13,436 nucleotides of DNA, from positions 1-13,436 of the forward strand of contig CAZTMA010000139.1 of the NCBI GenBank assembly GCA_964614645.1, in the 5' to 3' direction. How positions within the stretch are numbered: position 1 is the stretch's first letter; the number at the start of each line of letters is the position of its first letter. The notes below the pieces were generated by a model. That model made no database searches, was not told the origin of the DNA, and saw nothing but the letters and a program-made list of their open reading frames with translations. The position numbers and the translations under genes were made by a program. Below, piece after piece: positions 4,979 through 12,699 of this stretch. This DNA is from MWBF01 sp964614645 (GTDB taxonomy: Bacteria > Chloroflexota > Anaerolineae > CG2-30-64-16).

Positions 4979-7900
4979 CTACGCGGCCGTGACCTCCTTC
5001 GCGCGCTGCTTTACAGCCTCCCGTGCGGCCTTCGTCGCAGCACGGGCCTCCCGCGAGCTCTGCAGCCGCGCCAGCGCGCCCTCCACGAGGCTGTAGGCCG
5101 TCGGCACCAGCAGCAGGGTCAGGATCGTCGAGGTAATCAGCCCGCCGATGACGGTGAGCGCCATCGGCTGGCGGAAGGCGCTGCCCGTGCCCAGCCCGAT
5201 CGCGACCGGCAGCATGCCCAGGATCAACGCGAGGGTCGTCATCAGGATCGGCCGCAGGCGGATCGGGCCTGCAGTCCTGAGCGCCTGTTGGATGTCCATC
5301 CCGCGCTGCCGCCGCAGCCTGTTCGTCAGGTCCACCAGCAGGATCGAGTTCTTGGTCACCAGGCCGAACAGCAGGATCAGGCCGATCATCGCAGTCATGT
5401 CCAGCGGCCGGTTGAAGACCAGCAGCGACAGCAGGCCGCCGATGGCTGCCAGCGGCAGCGCCAGCATGATGACCAGCGGCTGGATGAACGAGCCGAACTG
5501 CGAGGCCAGCACCATGTAGACGAACACGACGGCCAGCAGCATCGCAGTGGTCAGTGAGGCGAAGGACTGGTTCATCAGCTCCAGCTCGCCGGTAAACGCC
5601 CAGGTCACGCCCTCGGGCAGGGCCGTCTGCGCCAGCAGTGCATCGATGTCGGCCACCACGTCATCCTGCACCCGGCCGTAGGTGTCGCCGCCGATGATCA
5701 CCGCGGCCTGCCGGTCGATGCGGTTGATCTCCGTCGGACCGCTCGATTCCTCCAGGTGCGCGATCTGGCGCAGCGGGATGAAGCCGCGCTCGGTCGGCAC
5801 CTCCAGTTCCAGGACCTGGTCGAGCCGCTCCCGGTCCGCCGGCTGGAGCTGCACCCGGATATCCGCTTCGACGCCCTCACCCCGGAACCGGGCAACCTCG
5901 TCGCCTTCCACCAGCGTGCGGATGGTGCTGCCGACTGTGGCGATGTTGATGCCCAGGTCCGCCGCCTTACGGCGGTCAACCACCAGCAGCACCTCCGGCT
6001 TGCCTGGCCGGTACGAGACATCCACATCCACCAGGCCGGGCACGCTCTTCAGCCGCTCGGCCAGCTCGACGCTGAATGCGTTGAGCGCCTCGTCGTCTCC
6101 GACGGTCTGGAGCGTAATCTGGATGGGCTTCCCCATGATCGAGCTGCCCCCGCTCGCCATCGACACGAAGCTGCCCCCGCTGATGGCCAGGCCGGGCACG
6201 CCCTGCAGCTGGCTGCGGGCCTGGCTGAGGAACCCCTCGAGCGCATACCCCTCCGCCAGCTTGACGTGAAAGCTCGCCGTCTCGGGGGTGCCCGTGCCGC
6301 CCACCGTGGTCAGGACCGACGTGACCCCGTCCATGCCGAGCAACCGGGCCTCCAACGCACGGGCCTCTGCATCCGTCTGCGCCAGCGATCCGCCCGGCGG
6401 CAGCAGCATCCCGATATCGGCCGCGCCCTGGTCCACCGAGGGCAGGAAGCTCTGGTTGAGGAACGTCGCGCTGTAGAGGCTGACCACGAGGACCACGATG
6501 CCCAGCGCGACCGTGACGAACCGGTGGCGCAGCGTCCAGCCCAGCAGCCGCAGATAGAAGCGTTCGAGCCAGCCCAGCGAAGCGTGCCCCTCCAGGTCGC
6601 CATGCTCGGCGCCGGCGGCGATCTTGGGTTTCTGCTGCTTAAACAGGTAGGCCGAGAGCATCGGCGCGAAGGTCAGGGCCTCCACCAGCGAGATGAGGAC
6701 GGCAATGCTGACCACCAGGCCGAAGGAGTTGAGGAACTTGCCGATCAGGCCGCCGACAAAGGCAATCGGCAGGAAGACCGACACGATGGTCAGCGACATC
6801 GCGATGACGGGCATGGCGACCTCTGCCGTGCCCTGGATGGCCGCCTCGCGCGGGGTCTTGCCCATCTCCATGTGGCGGAAGACGTTTTCGCGCACCACGA
6901 TCGCATCGTCGATGATGAGGCCGACCGAGAGGGACAGCGCCATCAGGGACACGATGTTGAGCGTCATGCCCTGCGCGTTCATGGCGGCAAAGGTGCCCAG
7001 CAGGATGATGGGCAGGCCCGCCACCGTGACCAGGGTGTTGCGCAGGTTGCGGAAGAACAGCAGCACGATCAGCGACGCCGCGATGGCGCCGATGACCAGC
7101 TCCTGCATCGCATCGTCGAAGCTGTGACGGACGAAGAGGGACTGGTCCTGCACCGGCGTCAGGTTGAGATCGGGTCGCTCCGCAGCGATCTCGGCCAGCG
7201 CATTCTTCACCCGCTCGGCCACCTGCACCGTGTTCGTGCCGGACTGCTTGCGCACGGAGACGATCACGGCCTCCTGGCCGTCCAGCCGGCTGTAGGTGTC
7301 CTGTTCCTTCCAGCCGTCCTGCACGGTCGCCAGGTCGCCCACCCGCACCGCACCCAGCGCCGTGGCGACCTGCAGGTTCGCGACGTCCTCGACCGTGCTG
7401 AAGTTGCCCGGCGTGCGCAGCAGCAGGCTCTGGCCGGCCTGCTCGATGCTGCCGCTGGGGATGCTGTAGCTCTCCGCCAGGATGGTGCCGATGACCTGCT
7501 GCGGCGCAACCCGGCGGGCCTTCAGCGCGTTGGCATCCAGCAAGACCTGGATCTCGCGCTCGCGGCCGCCCGTCACCACGGCATCGGCCACCCCGTCCAG
7601 CCGCTGCAGCCGGGGCAGGAGCTCATCCGATACGATCTGCCGCACGTCCGCGCCCGCATCATTGCCCGCTGCGGCACGATCGCCGGCGCGCGCCACCGAG
7701 ACGCGCAGGATGGGCAGCGACGACGGGTCGTAGGCCGTGATGGTCGGCTCGTAGATGTCCTCCGGCAGCTCGCTGCGCACGTTGTTGAGCTTCTCGCGCA
7801 CCTCCTGGGTCGCGACCTTGTCGTCCTTGTCGAGCGAGAAGCTCACGATGACGATCGAGAAGCCCTCGCTGGAGCGCGATTGGACCTGCTCGACGCCCGA

Positions 7901-8122
7901 CGCAGTGACCATCGCCTCCTCGACGGGCCGGGTCACCTGGGTCTCCACCTCGCTCGGCCCCGCGCCGGGATAGATGGTCAGGATCGCCATCGTGGGATAC
8001 GCGACATCGGGGAAGAAGTCCAGCGGCATGCCGGTGTACGCGATGACGCCGACGACGATCAGGGCCAGCATGACCATGGAGATGAAGACCGGTTGCTTGA
8101 TCGAGATTTCCCAGGGTTTCAT
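4979..8122 (-). CDS. RND-family efflux permease (AcrB/HAE1-like)
   Basis: The product is a full-length 1047-residue RND pump with the usual two-fold layout: TM1 (~10-30), a large extracytoplasmic porter domain (~35-335), TM2-TM6, a second porter domain, then TM7-TM12. The proton relay is intact, with Asp405-Asp406 in 'GLIIDDAIVVREN' (TM4) and Lys924 in 'FGLVTKNSILLVD' (TM10), equivalent to AcrB Asp407/Asp408 and Lys940. It should drive export of hydrophobic drugs, lipids or other amphiphiles with proton uptake. The N-terminus 'MKPWEISIKQPVFISMVMLALI' is typical and fixes the ATG start. The C-terminal ~25 residues are Ala/Arg/Lys/Glu-rich and cytoplasmic. The start is four bases after the stop of the adaptor gene. 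A metal-exporting CzcA is less likely: there is no 'DFGIIVDGAV'-type TM4. The substrate is unknown. Confidence 0.93.
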   Translation of the reverse strand: MKPWEISIKQPVFISMVMLALIVVGVIAYTGMPLDFFPDVAYPTMAILTIYPGAGPSEVETQVTRPVEEAMVTASGVEQVQSRSSEGFSIVIVSFSLDKDDKVATQEVREKLNNVRSELPEDIYEPTITAYDPSSLPILRVSVARAGDRAAAGNDAGADVRQIVSDELLPRLQRLDGVADAVVTGGREREIQVLLDANALKARRVAPQQVIGTILAESYSIPSGSIEQAGQSLLLRTPGNFSTVEDVANLQVATALGAVRVGDLATVQDGWKEQDTYSRLDGQEAVIVSVRKQSGTNTVQVAERVKNALAEIAAERPDLNLTPVQDQSLFVRHSFDDAMQELVIGAIAASLIVLLFFRNLRNTLVTVAGLPIILLGTFAAMNAQGMTLNIVSLMALSLSVGLIIDDAIVVRENVFRHMEMGKTPREAAIQGTAEVAMPVIAMSLTIVSVFLPIAFVGGLIGKFLNSFGLVVSIAVLISLVEALTFAPMLSAYLFKQQKPKIAAGAEHGDLEGHASLGWLERFYLRLLGWTLRHRFVTVALGIVVLVVSLYSATFLNQSFLPSVDQGAADIGMLLPPGGSLAQTDAEARALEARLLGMDGVTSVLTTVGGTGTPETASFHVKLAEGYALEGFLSQARSQLQGVPGLAISGGSFVSMASGGSSIMGKPIQITLQTVGDDEALNAFSVELAERLKSVPGLVDVDVSYRPGKPEVLLVVDRRKAADLGINIATVGSTIRTLVEGDEVARFRGEGVEADIRVQLQPADRERLDQVLELEVPTERGFIPLRQIAHLEESSGPTEINRIDRQAAVIIGGDTYGRVQDDVVADIDALLAQTALPEGVTWAFTGELELMNQSFASLTTAMLLAVVFVYMVLASQFGSFIQPLVIMLALPLAAIGGLLSLLVFNRPLDMTAMIGLILLFGLVTKNSILLVDLTNRLRRQRGMDIQQALRTAGPIRLRPILMTTLALILGMLPVAIGLGTGSAFRQPMALTVIGGLITSTILTLLLVPTAYSLVEGALARLQSSREARAATKAAREAVKQRAKEVTAA

Positions 8123-8126
8123 GGGC

Positions 8127-9386
8127 TTATGGCTCCAGCAGCGTCACGGTGGCAAACATGCCGGGCTTGAGCTCGGCCATCCCCTCCGTGGGCCGGACGG
8201 TCACCTGGACCGTGCGCTTGGCGTAGTCGAAGGTCGGCGCGATGGCCGAAACCTCGCCCGCAAAGGTGCGGTCGCCATAGGCATCCACCCGGATGCTGAC
8301 GGGCTGGCCGGCGGAGACATCCTGGTAGCGCGACTCCTCCACCTGGATGACGATCTTCGACTCGTGCGAGAAGATGATCGCGAGGACCGTCCCCGGCCCG
8401 GCCATGCCGCCCTCGACCGCATCCAACTGGTAGATGAAGCCGCCGGCCGGCGCCAGGACGGCCGTCTTGTCGAGCTGGAGCTGCGCCAGGTAGACGGCCG
8501 CCTCGGCCTGCTTCACTCCCGCCTCTGCCGCCTTGATCTGGGCCGGTTCCGCCCCGCGTTTCAACCGGGCAAGCTGCGACTGCGCGCCCGTGAGTGCGGC
8601 ATAGGCGGCGGCAATCTGGTCCGCAGTTGCGCCCTTCAGCACCTTATCGTACTGCGCCTGTGCGGCCTCCTTCGCCAGCGTCGCCTGCTGCAGTTGCAGC
8701 GCCTCCGGCATCATGCCCGCATAGGGGTTGCCGGAGATGCGGTCATACTGGCCCTGGTACACCGAGACGGCCGCCTCCGCCTGCTTGAGCTGGGCCAGGA
8801 CCATGCGCTTTTCCTCTTCGGTCGCGCCCTGCAGCGCACGGTTGTAGCCCGCCCGGGCCGCGCTGACCGCCGCCTCCGCTGCCGCTACGTCGGCCGGCTG
8901 CGGCTGGGTCTTCGCCAGCTCCACCTGGGACGAGGCCAGCTCCAGCGCGGCCTGCGCCTGGCCGCGCTGCGCCTCCGCCACGGTGCTGTCGATGCGCACC
9001 AGGACCTCGCCCTGCTCCACGCTGTCGCCCACTGCGACGGTTACCTCCTGGACCTGCCCCGCGACCTCGGCCACGACGGGCACGATGGCCTCCGCCATGA
9101 TTTCGCCGCTGTAGGTCAGGCTGGCCGCGCCCAGCCGCCGGTTCTCGCCGCTGCCGGCCGCTGCGGTGCTGCTGGTGAGCGTGTCAGCCGGCGTGCTGAC
9201 GATGACCGGCGAGGGGCTGGGCACAGGTGTTGCCGCCGCAACCTGGGCGGACGCCTGCGCGGGCCGGTCGGCAGCCTCGCCGCCCTGCCCGATGGCTGCA
9301 CACCCTGCCGTAAGCAGGAGGAGCGCCAGCAGCAGAGCGAGGCTGGTCCAGCGGTGACCTGTCGGATTCGTACCCAAGTGCATCAT
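8127..9386 (-). CDS. HlyD/AcrA-like periplasmic-adaptor lipoprotein of the RND pump
   Basis: The product is 419 residues (418 if the second ATG is used). The N-terminus is a lipoprotein signal, 'SLALLLALLLLTAGC', with the lipid-modified Cys near residue 29, followed by a Ser/Thr/Pro/Ala-rich tether. A lipoyl-like half domain follows ('VAGQVQEVTVAVGDSVEQGEVLVRID'), then a long alpha-hairpin, the second lipoyl half and beta-barrel ('TAVLAPAGGFIYQLD'), and the membrane-proximal domain ending 'ELKPGMFATVTLLEP'. The hairpin contains repeated units in which a short 'GAT-' or 'GAE-' turn precedes an Ala/Gln-rich helix (three copies). A GAGAGG ribosome site (9400-9395 on the complement) overlaps the stop of the upstream gene. 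The adaptor would link the permease to an outer component or extracellular space. No TolC-like gene is in view. Confidence 0.92.
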   Translation of the reverse strand: MMHLGTNPTGHRWTSLALLLALLLLTAGCAAIGQGGEAADRPAQASAQVAAATPVPSPSPVIVSTPADTLTSSTAAAGSGENRRLGAASLTYSGEIMAEAIVPVVAEVAGQVQEVTVAVGDSVEQGEVLVRIDSTVAEAQRGQAQAALELASSQVELAKTQPQPADVAAAEAAVSAARAGYNRALQGATEEEKRMVLAQLKQAEAAVSVYQGQYDRISGNPYAGMMPEALQLQQATLAKEAAQAQYDKVLKGATADQIAAAYAALTGAQSQLARLKRGAEPAQIKAAEAGVKQAEAAVYLAQLQLDKTAVLAPAGGFIYQLDAVEGGMAGPGTVLAIIFSHESKIVIQVEESRYQDVSAGQPVSIRVDAYGDRTFAGEVSAIAPTFDYAKRTVQVTVRPTEGMAELKPGMFATVTLLEP

Positions 9387-9399
9387 GTTGTCAACCTCT

Positions 9400-11166
9400 C
9401 TATTGGCCCCAGCTCACGACCTGTTCGGCCTGGTAGTTATATTCGATCGGCGTATCGATTGGCAGTGCGGCCAGGTTGCCGCCACCGGCATCCATGACCC
9501 AGAGCTGCCAGCGGCCGGTGCGATTGCTCAGGAACACGATATGCCGGCCATCCGGGCTCCAATCCGGCGCGACGTTGTGCGGCAGGACGTCGACCAGGGT
9601 CGTCTCCGGCCGGGTCAGCGCGACCACGTTCGCGCCATCCGCATGGGCGGCGAAAATCTCCCAGTGGTCCTTCTCCAGCGAGTGAAACACGATGCGCCCG
9701 CCATCGGGCGGCCCGCCGCCCGGCTGGCTTGCCGGATCCTGGTAGCGAAATTCCCCGAGCAAGCTGCGGTTCGAGTCGGCATCCGGACCGTCCTGGGTCA
9801 ACTGGATGCCCGTGCCGCCGTAGAGGATGCCCCGGCCGGTCCAGTCGGGCGAGATGGCATCGGGCACGGCCGCGATGTCCTGGTAGCTGCCGCCCTCCCG
9901 GTCGACGCGGGCCAGGCCCCATGCATCGGCCACCTTGAGCGGGAACATCAGGTTGTACGGGAAGGTGTCGGGCATGCAGATGTTGTAGCCCACATCGCGG
10001 CACTTGCGCTGGCCGCTGACGTGGCTGAACACGATCTTGCTGCCGTCGGGGCTCCACGCAGGCGCGCGCACGGCCTCGCTGCGCGTGAGGATGCGCCGCT
10101 CGTTGCTCCCATCCGTCTCGATCAGGTAGAGGCTGTGGCTGCCGCCGTCGGCGCGCCAGAAGACCACCGTGCGGCCATCCGGGCTGAGCGCCGGATCTGC
10201 GCCGGTCGTCAGCGCGGCCAGCGTGCCCCGGGCGAGATCGTAGACGTAGAGCTGGCCGCCGCTGCGCGCCTGGAAGACCAGCTTGCCGGTCAGGCCGGCG
10301 GCGGGCGGTGCAGGTTGCCCGGTTGAGGTTGCAGGTTGCAGGTTTGAGGTTGTGCGAGCTGCGGCTCGCCCAGGTTGGGCGCTCGCTGCAGCAGCAGCCG
10401 GTGCGCCGGCGACGGGCAGTTCGGTGGCGTTGCCCTGCACCGTCAGGTAGGCGGCGCTGGCCCAGCCGGTCCCGTCCGGCAAGCCTGCGGCGGCGACCTG
10501 CAGCCAGTCTCCGCTCGCGCTGCGCGCGGTCGCGGTCACCTGGCTGCCGGATGCGAGCGAGCCCACGACGGGGTAGCTCGTGCCGGGGCCGGACCGCACG
10601 TTGAGCCGCTGCGCGCCGGTGCTGACCGTGGCTGTTGCAGAGGCCCCGGCTGCGCTCGCTGTGGCCGTCTCCGCAGCGGGCTGGGCATCTCCGGTTGAGG
10701 TCTCAGTGCCCTCTGCGCTCTCTGTGGCTGGCGCAGTGGCAGGCCCGGCCGGCGGGATGAACCCGGCGCGCTCGGCTACCTTGCTCACACCGAAGATGAG
10801 CACCTCGTCCGCGCTCACCCAGCCCACCGCACCGTCGCGCGTCGCGCCGTAGAACCAGCGGCTGTCCGCGGTGCGCCCGCTGACCTTAAAGGCCACGCCG
10901 CTCGGCAGATCACGGAGCGCCGCACCGGCCTCGTCGTACAGCGTCGCGCCGGCCGCACGCGTCACTGCCAGCGTCGTGCCGCGGCTGCCGCCGGCCTGCA
11001 CGGACGGGGCGGGAGCGGTCTCCGCTGCCACATGCGCGAGCGGCGCCAGTGACAGGAGGAGGCAGGCTGCCAGCAGGCTGCTGAGCGCGATGCGCCGCCA
11101 ATAGGGAGACGTGAAAGGCTGCCGCTGCGCAGCGCGACGTCGTATCATCCCATAAGCATGTGTCAT
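9400..11166 (-). CDS. Exported SH3b-domain and TolB-like PD40 beta-propeller protein
   Basis: The product is 588 residues from ATG 11166, which has GGAAGG six bases upstream. ATG 11172 is also in frame but directly abuts that site. The N-terminus has an Arg-rich start and a signal peptide ('RRIALSSLLAACLLLSLAPL') with a likely cut after 'AHVAA'. Two bacterial SH3-like domains follow: ~60-115 ('GVAFKVSGRTADSRWFYG', 'GAVGWVSADEV') and ~160-225 ('LNVRSGPGTSYPVVG', 'GWASAAYLTV'). They are separated by Ala/Thr-rich linkers. The C-terminal half is a TolB/PD40-type propeller with repeats such as 'PALSPDGRTVVFW', 'PAWSPDGSKIVFS' and 'PDWSPDGRHIVFLSNRTG'. It probably binds cell-wall or extracellular ligands. 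It is the first gene of the pump operon (13 bases before the adaptor), so it may sense envelope damage or help the pump. That role is inference. Confidence 0.85.
   Translation of the reverse strand: MTHAYGMIRRRAAQRQPFTSPYWRRIALSSLLAACLLLSLAPLAHVAAETAPAPSVQAGGSRGTTLAVTRAAGATLYDEAGAALRDLPSGVAFKVSGRTADSRWFYGATRDGAVGWVSADEVLIFGVSKVAERAGFIPPAGPATAPATESAEGTETSTGDAQPAAETATASAAGASATATVSTGAQRLNVRSGPGTSYPVVGSLASGSQVTATARSASGDWLQVAAAGLPDGTGWASAAYLTVQGNATELPVAGAPAAAAASAQPGRAAARTTSNLQPATSTGQPAPPAAGLTGKLVFQARSGGQLYVYDLARGTLAALTTGADPALSPDGRTVVFWRADGGSHSLYLIETDGSNERRILTRSEAVRAPAWSPDGSKIVFSHVSGQRKCRDVGYNICMPDTFPYNLMFPLKVADAWGLARVDREGGSYQDIAAVPDAISPDWTGRGILYGGTGIQLTQDGPDADSNRSLLGEFRYQDPASQPGGGPPDGGRIVFHSLEKDHWEIFAAHADGANVVALTRPETTLVDVLPHNVAPDWSPDGRHIVFLSNRTGRWQLWVMDAGGGNLAALPIDTPIEYNYQAEQVVSWGQ
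10310..10352. repeat. Heptamer-type tandem repeat (GCAGGTT) in the SH3b-PD40 linker
   Basis: GCAGGTT occurs at 10310-10316, 10331-10337 and 10338-10344, with variants GAGGTT (10325-10330) and TGAGGTT (10345-10351). It falls in the low-complexity linker before the propeller, encoding 'TTSNLQPATSTGQP'. A seven-base period shifts the reading frame, so copy-number change would truncate the protein. Confidence 0.55.
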
Positions 11167-11181
11167 GGGCATCCTTCCATC

Positions 11182-11220
11182 GGGAGAATCTCTCAGGAGA
11201 ATCTCCCAGGGGATTTTCCC
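11182..11220. promoter_or_regulatory. Three tandem operator-like dyads upstream of the pump operon
   Basis: GGAGAATCTCT (11183-11193), GGAGAATCTCC (11196-11206) and GGGATTTTCCC (11210-11220) are dyads with centres 13-14 bases apart. The middle one is perfect apart from its central base. They lie between the TATAAT box (11228-11223 on the complement) and the start codon of the SH3b-PD40 gene, so they would cover the transcript start and early leader. The divergent LuxR-type response regulator is the obvious candidate to bind them. Confidence 0.55.
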
Positions 11221-11222
11221 AC

Positions 11223-11228
11223 ATTATA
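11223..11228 (-). promoter_or_regulatory. TATAAT -10 box of the SH3b-adaptor-RND operon
   Basis: A perfect TATAAT is read on the complement at 11228-11223, about 60 bases before ATG 11166. The expected -35 region (around 11246-11251) is GC-rich and lacks TTGACA, suggesting dependence on an activator. Confidence 0.5.
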
Positions 11229-11257
11229 GGCTCGGCCGCCGGCCCGCGCATGTGTCG

Positions 11258-11278
11258 CAGGGGATATCTTCCCCCCTG
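11258..11278. promoter_or_regulatory. Fourth dyad (CAGGGG...CCCCTG-like) upstream of the pump promoter
   Basis: The sequence from 11258 to 11278 is an imperfect palindrome whose core, GGGGATATCTTCCCC (11260-11274), resembles the third downstream dyad. It lies 30 bases upstream of the TATAAT box, centred near -50 relative to the expected start, where an activator would bind. Confidence 0.45.
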
Positions 11279-11347
11279 TCGTGCGACCTATTCCTCCGGC
11301 CCGCCGGACATGACCACCGGCAGTTGCGACCTCTACCCTCCGGCATA

Positions 11348-11377
11348 TTGCCCCGCCGTTTCCGGGCGTGCTATACT
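11348..11377 (+). promoter_or_regulatory. Promoter of the two-component system
   Basis: TTGCCC (11348-11353) and TATACT (11372-11377) are 18 bases apart. Transcription would begin near 11384, leaving a ~45-base leader before ATG 11428. Confidence 0.55.
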
Positions 11378-11427
11378 GGCTGCAACCCAGCCCTTCGTGG
11401 GCGTCCCGACGCATCAGAGGAACAGCC

Positions 11428-12699
11428 ATGCTCGCACGGGCCAGACGCTGGTTCAATCCCTATCCCGACACGCCCGGGGCGCTGCGGCTTGGCTTCGCAG
11501 CCGCCTACATCGGCGTCGTCGGCGCGCTCGTGGTCTACTCCAACTTTCTGACCCCGTGCGCAGGGCCCCTGGCAGCCGCGCGCGAGTGGACCATGACCGG
11601 CCTGCTGGCCGTGCTGCTCTTCATCGAACGCTTTGAGCTGGGCCGCGATGCGCAGCCCGTCGCGCGACAGTTGGCCCTGGGCCTGCTGCTGGCCCGCATC
11701 GCGCTCGTGCAGGGGATCGTGATGCTGGACTGCACGCAATTGGGCGTCCTGCTCTATGTCGTGGTCCCGTTTGCCGTCTTCTTCGTGCTCGGCGCGGCCA
11801 TCAGCCGGCTGGTCGGGCTGGCCTACTGGTTGTTTGTGGCCGTCCAGGCCGGCTATATCGGCCGTGCGGGCCTACAGACGAATCTCGACTGGCTGACGGT
11901 CGTCGTCATCTTCACCCTGCTGCTGATTTTCGTCTACGTCATCGCCGGCCATATCGACCGGGACCAGCGCAGCCGCCAGCAGATGCGCCGCCTGCTCGAC
12001 CAGCTGGCGGAGTCGCACCGGCAATTGCAGGACTATGCGGGTCGCGTGGCGGAGCTGGCCGCCGCTGCAGAACGCAACCGGCTGGCGCGCGACATCCATG
12101 ACAGCCTGGGGCATTACCTGACGGCCATCAGCATCCAGCTGGAGAAGGCCCAGGCGTACCGGGGACGCAATCCGGCAGAGGCCGACCGGGCCATCCGTGA
12201 TGCGCAGGAGACCGCGCGGGCTGCACTGCAGGATGTGCGCCAGTCGGTCGGCACGCTGCGCGACGCCGGGGAGCGTTTCTCGCTGCGCCAGTCGCTGGAC
12301 GGCCTGGTCGGCCGGATGGCGGGCGGGCCGCTGGAAATCACGTACAGCGTCGAGGGGGATGAGACGGACTATGCGGGGCCGGTGCTCACCGTGCTGTATC
12401 GTGCGGCCCAGGAGGGTCTCACCAACGCACAGCGCCATGCCCGGGCCCGGCATGCGGTGCTGGACGTGCAGTTGGGGGAGACGGAGGCCCGGCTCAGGCT
12501 GCGGGATGACGGCATTGGCTTCGACCCCGCCCGGCTGGCGGAACAGGCGGCCGGGGGGAACCCGGGCTATGGCCTGCAGGGGCTGCGGGAACGCCTGGAG
12601 ATGGTGAGGGGACAGATGCAGATTACCAGCGACCGGCAGGCGGGCACCGAGATAACGATCACCGTGCCCAAGCACCTGGCACAAGTGGCGGCAGCATGA
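11428..12699 (+). CDS. Membrane sensor histidine kinase, NarL/DegS type (HisKA_3)
   Basis: The product is 423 residues. ATG 11428 follows AGAGGA (11415-11420) by seven bases; the frame opens earlier (GTG 11368), but that would lie at the promoter. Residues ~20-175 hold about six membrane helices with only short loops between them ('VVVPFAVFFVLGAAI', 'WLTVVVIFTLLLIFVYVI'), so sensing is probably intramembrane or through a partner. A coiled-coil linker (~176-215) leads to the HisKA_3 dimerisation box 'NRLARDIHDSLGHYLTAISI', with phospho-acceptor His224. The HATPase domain has the N box 'RAAQEGLTNAQRHA' (Asn333), the G1 box 'DDGIGFD' (360-366) and 'GYGLQGLRERL'. It resembles LiaS/VraS-type envelope-stress kinases in having no large sensor domain. 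It overlaps its regulator gene by four bases and is divergent from the pump operon. Confidence 0.92.
   Translation: MLARARRWFNPYPDTPGALRLGFAAAYIGVVGALVVYSNFLTPCAGPLAAAREWTMTGLLAVLLFIERFELGRDAQPVARQLALGLLLARIALVQGIVMLDCTQLGVLLYVVVPFAVFFVLGAAISRLVGLAYWLFVAVQAGYIGRAGLQTNLDWLTVVVIFTLLLIFVYVIAGHIDRDQRSRQQMRRLLDQLAESHRQLQDYAGRVAELAAAAERNRLARDIHDSLGHYLTAISIQLEKAQAYRGRNPAEADRAIRDAQETARAALQDVRQSVGTLRDAGERFSLRQSLDGLVGRMAGGPLEITYSVEGDETDYAGPVLTVLYRAAQEGLTNAQRHARARHAVLDVQLGETEARLRLRDDGIGFDPARLAEQAAGGNPGYGLQGLRERLEMVRGQMQITSDRQAGTEITITVPKHLAQVAAA

Noticed and set aside
5756..8170. An 804-codon open frame on the + strand across the RND gene
   Set aside because: It lies opposite a full-length RND permease with intact motifs; its product is His/Arg/Gln-rich low-complexity sequence with no recognisable fold.
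7974..9497. A 507-codon open frame on the + strand across the adaptor gene
   Set aside because: It is antisense to the HlyD-like adaptor, compositionally biased, and contains no domain.
11368..11427. GTG start at 11368 for the histidine kinase
   Set aside because: It lies at the -10 box of the kinase promoter and lacks a ribosome site; ATG 11428 has AGAGGA at a good distance.
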